Source: Chloroflexota bacterium
GTDB lineage: Bacteria > Chloroflexota > Anaerolineae > Aggregatilineales > Phototrophicaceae
Length of the DNA stretch: 64,000 nucleotides
Reading direction: 5' to 3'
Assembly: GCA_026708115.1 (NCBI GenBank)
Contig: JAPOVL010000048.1
Coordinates: forward strand, 1 to 64,000
Shown: positions 53,397 to 62,509 of the stretch, piece after piece
Layout of the letters: each line of letters starts with the position of its first letter
Numbering within the stretch: the first letter of the stretch is position 1
Program-made: the position numbers and the translations under genes
The notes under the pieces: generated by a model
The model's database searches: none
What the model was told of the DNA's origin: nothing
The model's input: only the letters and a program-made list of their open reading frames with translations

Positions 53397-53873
53397 ATGC
53401 AGAAGATCGTCACCAATCTCTGGTTTGATGGTCGCGTCGAAGAGGCGCTCGAGCTATACACCTCGCTTTTGCCCGATTCTCGTGTCACCCACATTCAGCG
53501 CTATGGCGAAGGCGGTATGGGCACCCCGGGCGATATCATTAGCGCCGACTTTGAGCTGGCCGGGCAGGCCTTCACCATCATCAACGGCAATTCCTTCTGT
53601 GAGCACAGCGCGGCGATATCGCTGAGGGTTCTCTGTGAGGACCAGGAAGAAGTCGACCGGCTGTGGGAGGGCTTGATTTCTGGCGGCGGCGCGCCCAGCC
53701 GCTGCGGCTGGCTGACCGACCGCTTCGGCGTCTCTTGGCAGATCACGCCGCGGCGCTTATTGGAGATGATGAAAAGCGACGATGCCGCCGCCGTTGAGCG
53801 CGTTGTCGCCGCCTTCATGCCAATGGACAAGCTGGAGATCGCCACGCTGGAACAAGCTTTCCGCAATGAGTAA
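53397..53873 (+). CDS. VOC family protein (PhnB/3-dmu-9_3-mt-like)
   Basis: 158 residues. NLWFDGRVEEALELYTSLLPDS opens the fold and CGWLTDRFGVSWQITP is the diagnostic C-terminal block of the PhnB-like glyoxalase group. The metal-site residues common in true glyoxalases are not obviously kept, as usual in this subfamily. It overlaps the next gene by 8 bases. Confidence 0.88.
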   Translation: MQKIVTNLWFDGRVEEALELYTSLLPDSRVTHIQRYGEGGMGTPGDIISADFELAGQAFTIINGNSFCEHSAAISLRVLCEDQEEVDRLWEGLISGGGAPSRCGWLTDRFGVSWQITPRRLLEMMKSDDAAAVERVVAAFMPMDKLEIATLEQAFRNE

Positions 53874-54246
53874 GCCCAAGCCGACCCGCCAGGCGCCACA
53901 GGAGGTCGACGCCTATTTGGCGGCTCAAGAAGATGGATTCCGCGAGGCGCTAGAGCAATTGCGCCAAATTATCAGGCGGGTTGCGCCAGCATGCACTGAG
54001 CGCGTCAATTATCAGATCCCGATCTTCCGCCTCAAGAGAGATTTTGTCGCCATGTCGGCGGCCAAACGGCACACCGGCTTTCATACCATGAGCAAGGCTA
54101 TTCCCATACTGATGAAGGAGGAATTGAAAGCGGCTGGCATTTGGACTTCCGGCACCACGCTGCACATCAAACCCGGCGGCGAGTTGCCGGTAGCATTGCT
54201 GGAAAAAGTTCTGCGCGCGCGCCTGGACGAGGCGGAGGCTAGCTGA
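53866..54246 (+). CDS. DUF1801 (YdhG-like) protein
   Basis: 126 residues from ATG 53866, overlapping the VOC gene by 8 bases. EALEQLRQIIRRVAPACTE, then NYQIPIFRLKRDFV and GFHTM, are typical of the DUF1801 fold, suggested for iron chaperone-like proteins. No enzymatic role is known. It continues the cdd - NTF2-like - VOC transcript. Confidence 0.85.
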   Translation: MSKPKPTRQAPQEVDAYLAAQEDGFREALEQLRQIIRRVAPACTERVNYQIPIFRLKRDFVAMSAAKRHTGFHTMSKAIPILMKEELKAAGIWTSGTTLHIKPGGELPVALLEKVLRARLDEAEAS

Positions 54247-54259
54247 GAAACATATCGCT

Positions 54260-55114
54260 GTGGCCAGACGATTCGACATCCGAGATCGCATCCTGCGGCT
54301 GGATCCCAAAGCGGATTGCCAGGAGATCGTTTTGCTCGTCGGCGCTTACGAGTACCCCTGGCTGATCCGCAAGTCGCTGGAATTCGCCTTGTTCCGCAGC
54401 TATGGCGCGCCCAGCATCAGCCAATTGCTCGATAAAACGGGACAGTTCAAACGGCACGGACAGCGCCGCGTTGACGACACTGCCTTGCTGCTGGCCGAGA
54501 TCGTCGAGAACGGCTATGACAGCCCGCGCGGCCGGCAAGCGATCAAGATGATCAACCGCATGCATGGCAAATTTGACATCGCCAATGACGATATGCTCTA
54601 CGTCTTGTCCACTTTTGTCTTCGAGCCGATTTACTGGACACAGCGATTCAGTTGGCGGCGTCCGAGCCGCCAGGAAAATCTCGCCAATTACCACTTTTGG
54701 GTCGAGGTGGGCGCGCGCATGGCGATCAAGGACATTCCGCCTACGATTGAAGAATTCGAGGGATTCAAGCAAGACTATGAACGGGAGCGCTTTCGATACG
54801 AAGCGTCGAACCGTCGCGTTGCCGAGGCCACGCTGCAGGTCATGCAGAGTTGGTATCCGAAGCCGCTACGACCGCTTGTACGTCAGGTGGTCTACGCCCT
54901 GCTCGACGAGACCCTGCGCCGCGCCTTCGGCTATCCCAAAGCGCTTCCGTTGGTGAAGCCGGCGGTGCATGGATCGCTGCTGCTGGCGGCGAAGTTATTG
55001 CGTTTCCTACCGCCGCGCCGCCAACCCTTCTTGCTCACGCGCGCCGACCACAGGAGCTATCCTGATGGCTACCAACTGGACAAGCTGGGACCGCCCGACG
55101 TTACTTCAGGCTGA
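54260..55114 (+). CDS. MpaB-like (DUF2236) oxygenase family protein
   Basis: 284 residues from GTG 54260. RRVDDTALLLAEIVENGYDSPRGRQAIKMINRMHG and the following FDIANDDMLYVLSTFVFEPI are the conserved core (His in RMHG is the presumed haem-site ligand of the family), then NYHFWVEVGARMAIKDIP. Fungal relatives cleave polyprenyl chains and latex-clearing enzymes are distant kin. The substrate here is unknown. Convergent with xylB, overlapping by 9 bases. Confidence 0.82.
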   Translation: MARRFDIRDRILRLDPKADCQEIVLLVGAYEYPWLIRKSLEFALFRSYGAPSISQLLDKTGQFKRHGQRRVDDTALLLAEIVENGYDSPRGRQAIKMINRMHGKFDIANDDMLYVLSTFVFEPIYWTQRFSWRRPSRQENLANYHFWVEVGARMAIKDIPPTIEEFEGFKQDYERERFRYEASNRRVAEATLQVMQSWYPKPLRPLVRQVVYALLDETLRRAFGYPKALPLVKPAVHGSLLLAAKLLRFLPPRRQPFLLTRADHRSYPDGYQLDKLGPPDVTSG

Positions 55115-56605
55115 GGTGATGCGCGCCGCCCATTCCTTGTAGCGCTCGTAGGTGACCGTGTAGTGTTCGCGGAGAGCAGGCGACGCAGCCGCGCGACCTT
55201 CACCGTAGTCGAATTCGGCCAGCCATGCGCGTGCGTCCGGCGCCAAGCCCGCAGCGACGACGCCGTGGGCGGCCGCGCCCAGCGCCGACATATCGGAGAA
55301 GGAGCGAAAGCGGACCTCCTCGTCAAAGACGTTGGCCAGGATCTGCCGCATCAAGGGGCTTTTGGGCAGGCCGCCCGTGAATAGTATCTTCTTCGCCGAT
55401 AGATCACCGTCCTTGACCAAGGCTTCGGCACAGTGCTTGATGCCAAAGGCGACGCCGTCCATCACCGCGCGGGTCAGCGCGCTCTGGTCGGCAGTCGCCG
55501 ATAGCTGCACAAAACTGCCGAAAGAACCGTCCAGCAGGCGCGGAGTGCCCGTGCCTTGCAGGTAGGGCAGGAAAATCGGACCCTCCGGATTTGGCTTTGC
55601 AGCAGCCGCCAGGGCATCGAACTGGGCATAGGTCATCCGCTCGTTCAGCAGGCGGCGCCACCATTCCAGCGAGTGCCCGGCGCTATTGAGCGCGCCGATG
55701 GCGAATGTTCTGCCCTCGATGCCGAGCTCAAACAGGTAACGGATGCTAGCGTCATGATCAATGGGACGCGGCTCCGCTCGCATTTCAATGACTTGGACTG
55801 CCGTACCGGCGTTTATCAGCAGGGTATCCGAGCCCGGTATGCCCGATCCGACGACGGCGCAGGCGCAGTCCCCGCCACCGTAAGCGACGACAGTGTTGAC
55901 CGAAAGGTCCAAGTCCGTGGCAGCCCTCTCTGAAAGCGTACCGGCGGCCTCATTGGAGGCGCGCACATCCGGAAGCAGGTCGGAAGATAGCTCGAAGTCG
56001 GCAAGCAGGGCGTTATCCCAAGCGCGCGCGGCAAAATCCCACATCAGCGTGCCCGAAGCGTCGGAGTATTCCGCCGCGATTTTGCCAGTCAGTCGATAGC
56101 GCAGGTAATCCTTTGACCAAAGGATATGCTCGATCTCGTCGGTAAGCTCGGGTCGGTTTTCGCGAAGCCAGAGGATTTTGGCGAGGCTGTAGGGCGCGAT
56201 CGACGGATTCCAGAGCGGGGAGTTTGCTCCCGCGCTGATACGCCGCGCCTGTTCCCTTGAACGCGTATCGGCCCAGACGATGCAGTTGTGCGCGATGCCC
56301 CCGTCGGCGCGCAGCGGTACAATCGAGTGCATGTGGCCGGAGAGTCCGATCGCGACTACAGCTTCCCTGGGGATGTCTTTCGCGGCTGTCAAATCGCGCG
56401 TGAGCCGACAGAGCGTCGTCCACCATTGCTGCGGTTCTTGTTCCAACCAGCCGGGCGCCGGCGTCAGATTCTCGACCGTGGCCGAGACACTGCCCAGCAC
56501 CTGCGCGCTGGCGGCGTCAAAGGCGACGACTTTGAGCCCTTGCGTGCCCAGATCGATGCCGAGCACAATTTCGCACGCTGCGTTGCTGGGGCTGTCTCGG
56601 TTCAT
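55106..56605 (-). CDS. xylB: Xylulokinase (FGGY family)
   Basis: 499 residues from ATG 56605. GIDLGTQGLKVV is the phosphate-1 loop, GLSGHMHSIV the xylulokinase-type substrate loop, then WADTRS, YGGGDCACAVVGSG and FTGGLPKSPLMRQIL (adenosine site). It phosphorylates D-xylulose. Its start lies 14 bases after the arabinofuranosidase stop, so the two form one unit: arabinose released outside or inside would feed, through ribulose/xylulose steps, to this kinase. Isomerase and epimerase are not in the window. Confidence 0.9.
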   Translation of the reverse strand: MNRDSPSNAACEIVLGIDLGTQGLKVVAFDAASAQVLGSVSATVENLTPAPGWLEQEPQQWWTTLCRLTRDLTAAKDIPREAVVAIGLSGHMHSIVPLRADGGIAHNCIVWADTRSREQARRISAGANSPLWNPSIAPYSLAKILWLRENRPELTDEIEHILWSKDYLRYRLTGKIAAEYSDASGTLMWDFAARAWDNALLADFELSSDLLPDVRASNEAAGTLSERAATDLDLSVNTVVAYGGGDCACAVVGSGIPGSDTLLINAGTAVQVIEMRAEPRPIDHDASIRYLFELGIEGRTFAIGALNSAGHSLEWWRRLLNERMTYAQFDALAAAAKPNPEGPIFLPYLQGTGTPRLLDGSFGSFVQLSATADQSALTRAVMDGVAFGIKHCAEALVKDGDLSAKKILFTGGLPKSPLMRQILANVFDEEVRFRSFSDMSALGAAAHGVVAAGLAPDARAWLAEFDYGEGRAAASPALREHYTVTYERYKEWAARITSA

Positions 56606-56619
56606 TGACAAAGCCCGTG

Positions 56620-58089
56620 CTAAATCTCGAAGACAAGGGCCGTCACTGAATGCGGCTCGAAGGCATGGACATAGTCCTTGCCCCCGGCCCTATTCCGCGA
56701 TTCGCGTACTGTGACCTGCTGCGGATGCTCAAATGAATTCTCCGCTTTGATATCCGGTCCGTTGACAACCGACAGCGCCACATCCCCGGCGAAAGTCGCG
56801 TCCGTCAGCGATATATTTGTCTCCAACGTCTCGGTCTGGCTGCGATTGACGACGAACAGACTTAGCTTCTGGCCCGCCGTATCAAGTGTTGCGGAGACAT
56901 CAAGCGTGCGCAGGCCGGTGTAGTCCCCGCCGGAGAAGGTATCGCCCTTCCAAAAGACATCGAGGGCGATATCGCCGCAGTTGCTGGCATAAAGTTCGAA
57001 GGGGTGGAAGATCGTCTGCAGGAACAAGCCTTCTTCGTTGGTGAAGACGGGCGCGATGACATTGACGATCTGGGCGATATTCGCCATCCGCACGGAGCGG
57101 CAATGGCGGATGAAGGCATTGAAGTGCATAGCAACCACCAGCGCGTCTTCCAGGTTGTAACGCTCTTCTAGGTTGTTGCGTTCTTCCCGCGTGTTGCCCC
57201 GCGCCCGATACCAGACGTTCCACTCGTCGATGGCGATGTGAACGGGGCGCTCCATGCCCAACTCTTGCCGCATCGCCGCGATCAGACCGTCGAAAGCGGT
57301 GATGCTATCTTCAAAAAACTCGGAGAGCGCCATGTACTTTTCAAAGTCGTTTTCTGGATTGCCGACATACCAGTGAAGCGACAAATAATCGAGAAAGTCG
57401 GCAGCCTGCTCAAAAAGGAGCTGCGTTCGTTCGACCGGTTGGTAGCGCCAACCTGAAGAGACCGCCGCGATCAGTTTGATGGATGGGTCCACCAAGCGCA
57501 TGACTTTGGCGAATTCTTTATACGTCCGCGCGTATTCTTCGGGCGTCTTGTGGCCGATTTGCCATTGCCCGTCGACCTCGTTGCCGATGCCCCAGAATTG
57601 CACGTTATGCGGGGCGTCAAAACCATTGGCGCGGCGCATGTTCGCGAGGGCGCTGCCGGTGGCGCTATTGCAGTATTCCACCCAGTCGCGGGCCTCGCGC
57701 ATATCGCCGTCGCCGGCGTTGACCACCAGGTAGGGTTCTGTGCCCAGGGCGCGACACCAGGTCACAAACTCGTCGGTGCCGAAGTGATTGCTCTCGATGT
57801 CTTGCCAGGCCAACTCGACCCGCGCCGGCCGCTGTTCTTTGGGTCCAACACCATCGCGCCAACGATAACCGGAGACGAAATTGCCGCCGGGGTAGCGGAT
57901 GACGGGCATCTTCAGGCGCCGGACGGCCGCCAGCACATCGCTACGAAAGCCGTTTTCATCCGCTAGCGGGGAGCCGGGGTCATAAATGCCGCCATAGATA
58001 TGGCGTCCCAGGTGCTCGGCGAAGCCGCCGAAGATGTTGCGGCTGATGCTGCCGATTTGCCGTTCGGGGTCGATTTTGATTTGGTTCAT
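56620..58089 (-). CDS. abfA: GH51 alpha-L-arabinofuranosidase
   Basis: 489 residues, full GH51. RNIFGGFAEHLGRHIYGGIY opens the barrel, RYPGGNFVSGY follows, GIGNEVDG carries the acid/base (E171) and IAIDEWNVWY the nucleophile (E289). The C-terminal domain is beta-rich. No signal peptide, so it should act on imported arabino-oligosaccharides in the cytoplasm. It is cotranscribed with xylB and near an oligosaccharide-type importer downstream in the window. Confidence 0.95.
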   Translation of the reverse strand: MNQIKIDPERQIGSISRNIFGGFAEHLGRHIYGGIYDPGSPLADENGFRSDVLAAVRRLKMPVIRYPGGNFVSGYRWRDGVGPKEQRPARVELAWQDIESNHFGTDEFVTWCRALGTEPYLVVNAGDGDMREARDWVEYCNSATGSALANMRRANGFDAPHNVQFWGIGNEVDGQWQIGHKTPEEYARTYKEFAKVMRLVDPSIKLIAAVSSGWRYQPVERTQLLFEQAADFLDYLSLHWYVGNPENDFEKYMALSEFFEDSITAFDGLIAAMRQELGMERPVHIAIDEWNVWYRARGNTREERNNLEERYNLEDALVVAMHFNAFIRHCRSVRMANIAQIVNVIAPVFTNEEGLFLQTIFHPFELYASNCGDIALDVFWKGDTFSGGDYTGLRTLDVSATLDTAGQKLSLFVVNRSQTETLETNISLTDATFAGDVALSVVNGPDIKAENSFEHPQQVTVRESRNRAGGKDYVHAFEPHSVTALVFEI

Positions 58090-58198
58090 GGAGTCACCTT
58101 CCTCTAATGGAGTAGAGTTTACATGACGGAGGGCACTTCAGCACACGGCATCATGCGCAGGCGTTTTGCAAAGCGATACAATTCCATGCCTGCTGCGA

Positions 58199-58939
58199 CT
58201 AAAGTTTTTTCGCCGTAAAGAAGGCGCGTCCGTCTTCCCGCAGTTCAAAGTCCCGGCGCGCGTCGAACACTTCAATTCCCGCGAAACCGACTGTTGTCAG
58301 TGTCGCGATCACTTCATCAACTTTGTACGCTCGTTGTGTCAGCATTACATCGTTGCGCCGCCAAAGCGCCTTGTCCTCCTTATGTTGGGCGAATATCGTC
58401 ATGTTTAGGGTCGCCAGTTTATCATTTTTGTCGTACTTGGATTCCGCGGCAACGACGGTGTCATCCGCCCTGATATTAAACGAACCGACCCAGCGGCTAA
58501 GGAAACCTGACTCGAGGTTCATATCGAAAACAAAAACACCGCCGGTCTCTAGTTGCCGACGGACATTGCGGAATACATTTCCCAGATCATCGAGAGTGAG
58601 CATATGATTCAGACTGTCATACGTTGAAAACACGATGTCAAATTTTTTCGGCAATTCGAAGTCGCGGACGTCCGCGCAATGGAAAGTCGCTTTCGGAGCA
58701 TTGATGCGCGCATATGTCAGCATCTGTTCTGAGCTATCGACTCCAGCGACCTTGTAACCACGTTCGGTCAATTCACTTGCCAGTTGACCAGTACCACAAC
58801 ACAGATCAAGGATAGCAGCGCCCTGAGGATAATCGTTGAGTGCCAATCGCTCGAGAATCGGAACAACACGGATGGAATAACCCGCCCAATACTTGTTGTA
58901 AACATGGGCAAAGTCGTCGTAGTCAGCCTGTGTTTCCAT
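58199..58939 (-). CDS. Class I SAM-dependent methyltransferase
   Basis: 246 residues. ILDLCCGTGQLASEL is the SAM-binding motif I, VAGVDSSEQML motif post-I, FDIVFSTYDSLNHM motif II-like. A Lys/Phe-rich C-terminal beta segment ends in FFTAKKL. The substrate is unknown. It sits between the abfA and sulfatase genes, with 109 bases to abfA, so transcription may be separate. Confidence 0.88.
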   Translation of the reverse strand: METQADYDDFAHVYNKYWAGYSIRVVPILERLALNDYPQGAAILDLCCGTGQLASELTERGYKVAGVDSSEQMLTYARINAPKATFHCADVRDFELPKKFDIVFSTYDSLNHMLTLDDLGNVFRNVRRQLETGGVFVFDMNLESGFLSRWVGSFNIRADDTVVAAESKYDKNDKLATLNMTIFAQHKEDKALWRRNDVMLTQRAYKVDEVIATLTTVGFAGIEVFDARRDFELREDGRAFFTAKKL

Positions 58940-59020
58940 AGATTGCCAGCTTTCTTCGCGACACCAGCCGGTCGATGATAGCGAGCTTACTATGCTTGAA
59001 TCGGAGCGGGGCGAAGGCGA

Positions 59021-60580
59021 CTAAAGATAGTTTTTGTTTCTCGCGGCGCGCAACAGCTTCGGGTTGATCTTGCCGTCGCGATTGACCACGGTCTGGTAGC
59101 GCCCTATCCGCTGCCGATTCAATTCCGGCGTGTCAAAGCGCGCCGAGTTGACGCCGCTGACCGTGCGCGGGCGCGTCGTCGTGATCAGCCATTCCAAGAG
59201 GTCAGCCCGCAGCCCTGCCACAAGATCTTCATATTCGGCATCAAAGTAGCGGTTGCGCATTTCCCAGGGATCGGCTGCCAAGTCATAGAGTTCGCCGAAG
59301 CCGTCGGGATATTCCTGCGGGAACATCGCCCGAGGATAATGCACCAGCCGGAATTGGCCTTTGCGGATGCTCTTGCTCCAGGCGAATTCGGTGATGCCGA
59401 TAGACTCATCCGCGCTCCGCTGGCCGGCGAGCAAGGGCGAGATATCGCGTCCGTCGCTCGTCTCCATGAGGTCGACGCCCGCCAGGGAACAGAGCGTATT
59501 AGAGATATCGACCAACTCGACGATGTCGTCGATCGCGCTGCCGGCTTTAATCCGCCCGGGCGCCCACCATATCAGCGGCACGCGCGTGATGGCGTCGCTG
59601 CAGATACCCGGGGCCTTTTCCATGATTCCGTGCTCGGTCGCGTAGTCGCCGTGGTCCGATGTGTAGACGACGATGGTGTTTTCGACTTGACCGCTCCCGC
59701 GCAGGTAATCCAGCATCTTGCCGAGCGCCGCGTCCACTTGACTGACCGCGCCCAGGTAGCCGCGCAATTTGCGTAGGCGTCCCGCTTGGAATGTCTTGGG
59801 CTCGAAGAGCTGCCAGTGGCTTTCGCGCCAGCGCCGCGCGGAGGCGATCATATGCGGCGCTTTCTTCGCCATTGCCAGATCATAGTCGGCGTTGGGCGGC
59901 AGGCTGATTTTGTCGGGATCGTAGCGATCCCAGAACTCTTGACAAGGCGTCGTGCATTGATGCGGGCGCGGGAAGCTGACATGAACCAGGAAGGGCTGCC
60001 CCTGCGACGCTGCCCTTTGCATGGTTGCGATAGCGGTGTCCGCCAGCCAGCCTTCCTGCGATTCGTCGAATTGCAATGGGCTGGGGCGAGCGTCGACGCT
60101 CTGTCGTCCGCGTTCGCCGAATTCCGGCAGCAGGATATGATCTTCCAATTGCTCCAGGCCGCGCTCGCGCAAAAAGCGGGTATAAGCTGCCGAGCGGCCG
60201 ACGACGCTGCCGGCAGCCCAGGAGTTGCTCTCGTGGAAGACATCGCATTGGTCTTCCACCCAGTATTCCGGACAGTGGATTTTGCCCATGGCGGCGGTGA
60301 AATAACCGGCCATGCGCAAGTGCCCGAAGATATTGGGCAAGCCGCCAGGGTTGGGTCCGCTCAAACTGTAATAGCCGTGATTGTGTGGATACTGACCGCT
60401 GAGGAAGGAGACGCGGCTGGGCGTGCAAATGGGGTTTTGGGTGATGGCGTTGTCGAAGCGGCAGCCCTCGCGCGCCATGCGGTCCAGATGCGGTGTCTGC
60501 GCATCTGGATGTCCCTTGTGGCCCAGCACTTTGGCATTGTGCTGGTCGGAGACGATGAAGAGGATATTGGGTCGGGTCAT
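59021..60580 (-). CDS. Sulfatase (type I, Cys-type)
   Basis: 519 residues. SDQH (D12) supplies a calcium ligand; CTPSR (C52-R56) is the C-x-P-S-R site whose Cys must be oxidised to formylglycine; GKIHC and the VYTSDHGDYATEHG block complete the alkaline-phosphatase-fold active site. No signal peptide is visible, so it is likely cytoplasmic or exported by another route. It probably desulfates a sugar such as an algal or mucin-type glycan unit. A formylglycine-generating enzyme is not in the window. Confidence 0.92.
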   Translation of the reverse strand: MTRPNILFIVSDQHNAKVLGHKGHPDAQTPHLDRMAREGCRFDNAITQNPICTPSRVSFLSGQYPHNHGYYSLSGPNPGGLPNIFGHLRMAGYFTAAMGKIHCPEYWVEDQCDVFHESNSWAAGSVVGRSAAYTRFLRERGLEQLEDHILLPEFGERGRQSVDARPSPLQFDESQEGWLADTAIATMQRAASQGQPFLVHVSFPRPHQCTTPCQEFWDRYDPDKISLPPNADYDLAMAKKAPHMIASARRWRESHWQLFEPKTFQAGRLRKLRGYLGAVSQVDAALGKMLDYLRGSGQVENTIVVYTSDHGDYATEHGIMEKAPGICSDAITRVPLIWWAPGRIKAGSAIDDIVELVDISNTLCSLAGVDLMETSDGRDISPLLAGQRSADESIGITEFAWSKSIRKGQFRLVHYPRAMFPQEYPDGFGELYDLAADPWEMRNRYFDAEYEDLVAGLRADLLEWLITTTRPRTVSGVNSARFDTPELNRQRIGRYQTVVNRDGKINPKLLRAARNKNYL

Positions 60581-60620
60581 GCGTTGCGTATTTTCCTATC
60601 CCGTCCTCCAGCAGAGCGCG

Positions 60621-60736
60621 TAGGGGCGACCCACCGGGTCGCCCGCTTAACTCAGCAATCTTACATAGGGCGACCTGATAGGTCGCCCCTACACAACCCG
60701 TATTGTGGTGTAGGGGTCAGCCGGTGGCTGACCCGA
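60621..60736. repeat. Three consecutive 9-bp-stem hairpins
   Basis: GGGCGACCC (60624-60632) pairs with GGGTCGCCC (60636-60644). GGGCGACCT (60668-60676) pairs with AGGTCGCCC (60680-60688). GGGTCAGCC (60714-60722) pairs with GGCTGACCC (60726-60734). Each has a perfect 9-bp stem and a 3-base loop and is flanked by TAGGGG or CCCCTA. The third carries compensatory changes in both arms, so pairing itself is conserved. They fill the gap between the binding-protein and sulfatase genes. Confidence 0.8.
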
Positions 60737-60771
60737 AATTCCACAGTTTCGTAAGCGTAGCGGCGCGACGA

Positions 60772-62421
60772 TTACCCGCCATACTGCGCGTCGTAGGCTG
60801 TTTGGTAGATTTCGGCCAGTCGATTGACGCCCAGGGCCTCGAGCGTGGCGACGAAGTTATCCCAGCCGGCATCAAGATCCTGCCGTCCGAGGACGAATTC
60901 CGCGGTCATCTGGGCAACGTAGTCGGTGATACCCAAACGCAATTCGGTGACCTCGGCTGCTTGCTCTCTGGTCAATGCCAGCGGGGGAATCAAATCCTCG
61001 ATCGCGCGGGCGTAAGGCTCGTAGGCGACTCTGGTCTCCTCAAGGAGCACGACCTCCAAACCGGCGGCGTCATCTCGGCGGACTTCGCCCAGACGCAAAT
61101 GGTTGGGACGGTAGCTCGGTCCGCGCTGCGCCCAGTGGACGTTTTGCAGCGAACCGAAGGTGGAGAGCCGGCGCCAGATGGATTCGAATTCATCGCCGCC
61201 CAGCGCTGGTTCGCCCTCTTCCGCCCATTTCCACTGGCCGTCTTCGCCTTCTGCCGCTTCCCATTGCGGTATGCCAAAAACAGAGCGGAGGGTGGTCTCG
61301 CGGTCGTACAAGCCATCGCACCACTTGAAGGCGGCTATTGGGTGCTCTGTCTGGCTGTTGATGGTGCATTGCCCGGAGCCGACACCCCAGGGGTTGAAGG
61401 GCGCCTGTCGCAGGCCGGTCGGCCCTTCCAGCGAGGGTACGGCGACATATTTGATCCAGCGGTCGCCGCCGATATTGGCGAAATTGGCATGCGCGCCGGC
61501 TACAACAACGCCGATCGTGGGCGCATCGCCGCCTTCAACTTGCTGCTTGACCTGGTCCATAGGCTGCGTGAAGCTCTCTTCACCGAACAATCCCGCGCTA
61601 AACAGCTGTTTCAGATAGCGCAAGCCCTCGCGGTAACCTTCACTGGTGACGGTCTGGGAAATCACGCCGTCGTTCTGCTCGAAGAAGCGATTCTGCCCGG
61701 AAAATTCGCTCAAGACGAAGGGGTTGAGCAAAAAGCCATCGATGTTGGGGTTCCAGCCGGTGGTGGCGGCCGCCAGCGGAATCTCGTCGTTGGGGTCGCC
61801 ATTGCCGTTGGCGTCTTGCTCTTTGAAGGCGGTCAGGACATCGACGAAGTCCTCGGTCGTCTGCGGCACGTCCATGCCGACGTTCTCTAGCCAATCAGAG
61901 TTGATCCAGGCGCGCTGCGAATAGAAGCAGTGATAGCATTCGTTGACTTGGGGCAGTCCGTAGATTTCGCCATCGGGCGAGGTAATCAGCGGGCGGACCT
62001 GGGGCGAACCGGCGAAGACGTCGTGGATGAAGTGGCCATGCTCTTCGATCAAGTCGTTGAGCGGCAAGAACAATCCCTGAGGGCCGAAGAGCGCCAGGGA
62101 CGACGGATCAACATTGAAGCCGACGATGATATCGGGCAGGTCGCCGCTGGCGATGGTCAGGTTGAGCACTTCCTGCATTTCGTTGGGCGGCGCGATATCG
62201 AAATTGAGATTGATACCCGTGCGTTCGCTATACCACTGGGTGAAGGTATTGGTATTGAAGTCCTCCACAATGGCGTGTCCCAGCATCAGAATGTCTAGGG
62301 TGATCGGTTCTTCGACGATGGGGAATTCGCCGGGTCCCGATACCATTTCTTGCCCCAAAGCTGTCAGTGGCAGCGCAAGCGCGACTACCAGCAGCGCCAT
62401 GACGATTATTTTTTTGCTCAT
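60772..62421 (-). CDS. Extracellular solute-binding protein, LplA-like
   Basis: 549 residues; GAGGAA lies 6-7 bases before ATG 62421. A signal peptide ends near ALGQ; there is no lipobox Cys, unusual for a Gram-positive-type binding protein. The two-lobe fold shows FTQWYSERTGINLNFDIAPP, GDLPDIIVGF, YGLPQVNECYHCFYSQRAWI, and KEQDANGNGDPNDEIPLA, the calcium-loop-like segment typical of LplA/YtcQ proteins that bind larger oligosaccharides. It is the first-acting part of the importer whose two permeases lie upstream on the same strand. Confidence 0.88.
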   Translation of the reverse strand: MSKKIIVMALLVVALALPLTALGQEMVSGPGEFPIVEEPITLDILMLGHAIVEDFNTNTFTQWYSERTGINLNFDIAPPNEMQEVLNLTIASGDLPDIIVGFNVDPSSLALFGPQGLFLPLNDLIEEHGHFIHDVFAGSPQVRPLITSPDGEIYGLPQVNECYHCFYSQRAWINSDWLENVGMDVPQTTEDFVDVLTAFKEQDANGNGDPNDEIPLAAATTGWNPNIDGFLLNPFVLSEFSGQNRFFEQNDGVISQTVTSEGYREGLRYLKQLFSAGLFGEESFTQPMDQVKQQVEGGDAPTIGVVVAGAHANFANIGGDRWIKYVAVPSLEGPTGLRQAPFNPWGVGSGQCTINSQTEHPIAAFKWCDGLYDRETTLRSVFGIPQWEAAEGEDGQWKWAEEGEPALGGDEFESIWRRLSTFGSLQNVHWAQRGPSYRPNHLRLGEVRRDDAAGLEVVLLEETRVAYEPYARAIEDLIPPLALTREQAAEVTELRLGITDYVAQMTAEFVLGRQDLDAGWDNFVATLEALGVNRLAEIYQTAYDAQYGG

Positions 62422-62509
62422 GTCATTTCCTCTCTTGTACAATCTTCTGACCTTGAAAAGTGAAGGAAAAAATCGATAGCCGAACTCCTTTCGGTGTCTT
62501 GCAATATGC

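Noticed and set aside
58150..58170. Second LacI-type operator upstream of abfA (TTTTGCAAAG)
   Set aside because: Only an 8-bp symmetric core (TTTGCAAA); too short to support on its own.
60703..61890. 395-codon plus-strand frame
   Set aside because: Antisense to the solute-binding protein gene and starting within the hairpin cluster.
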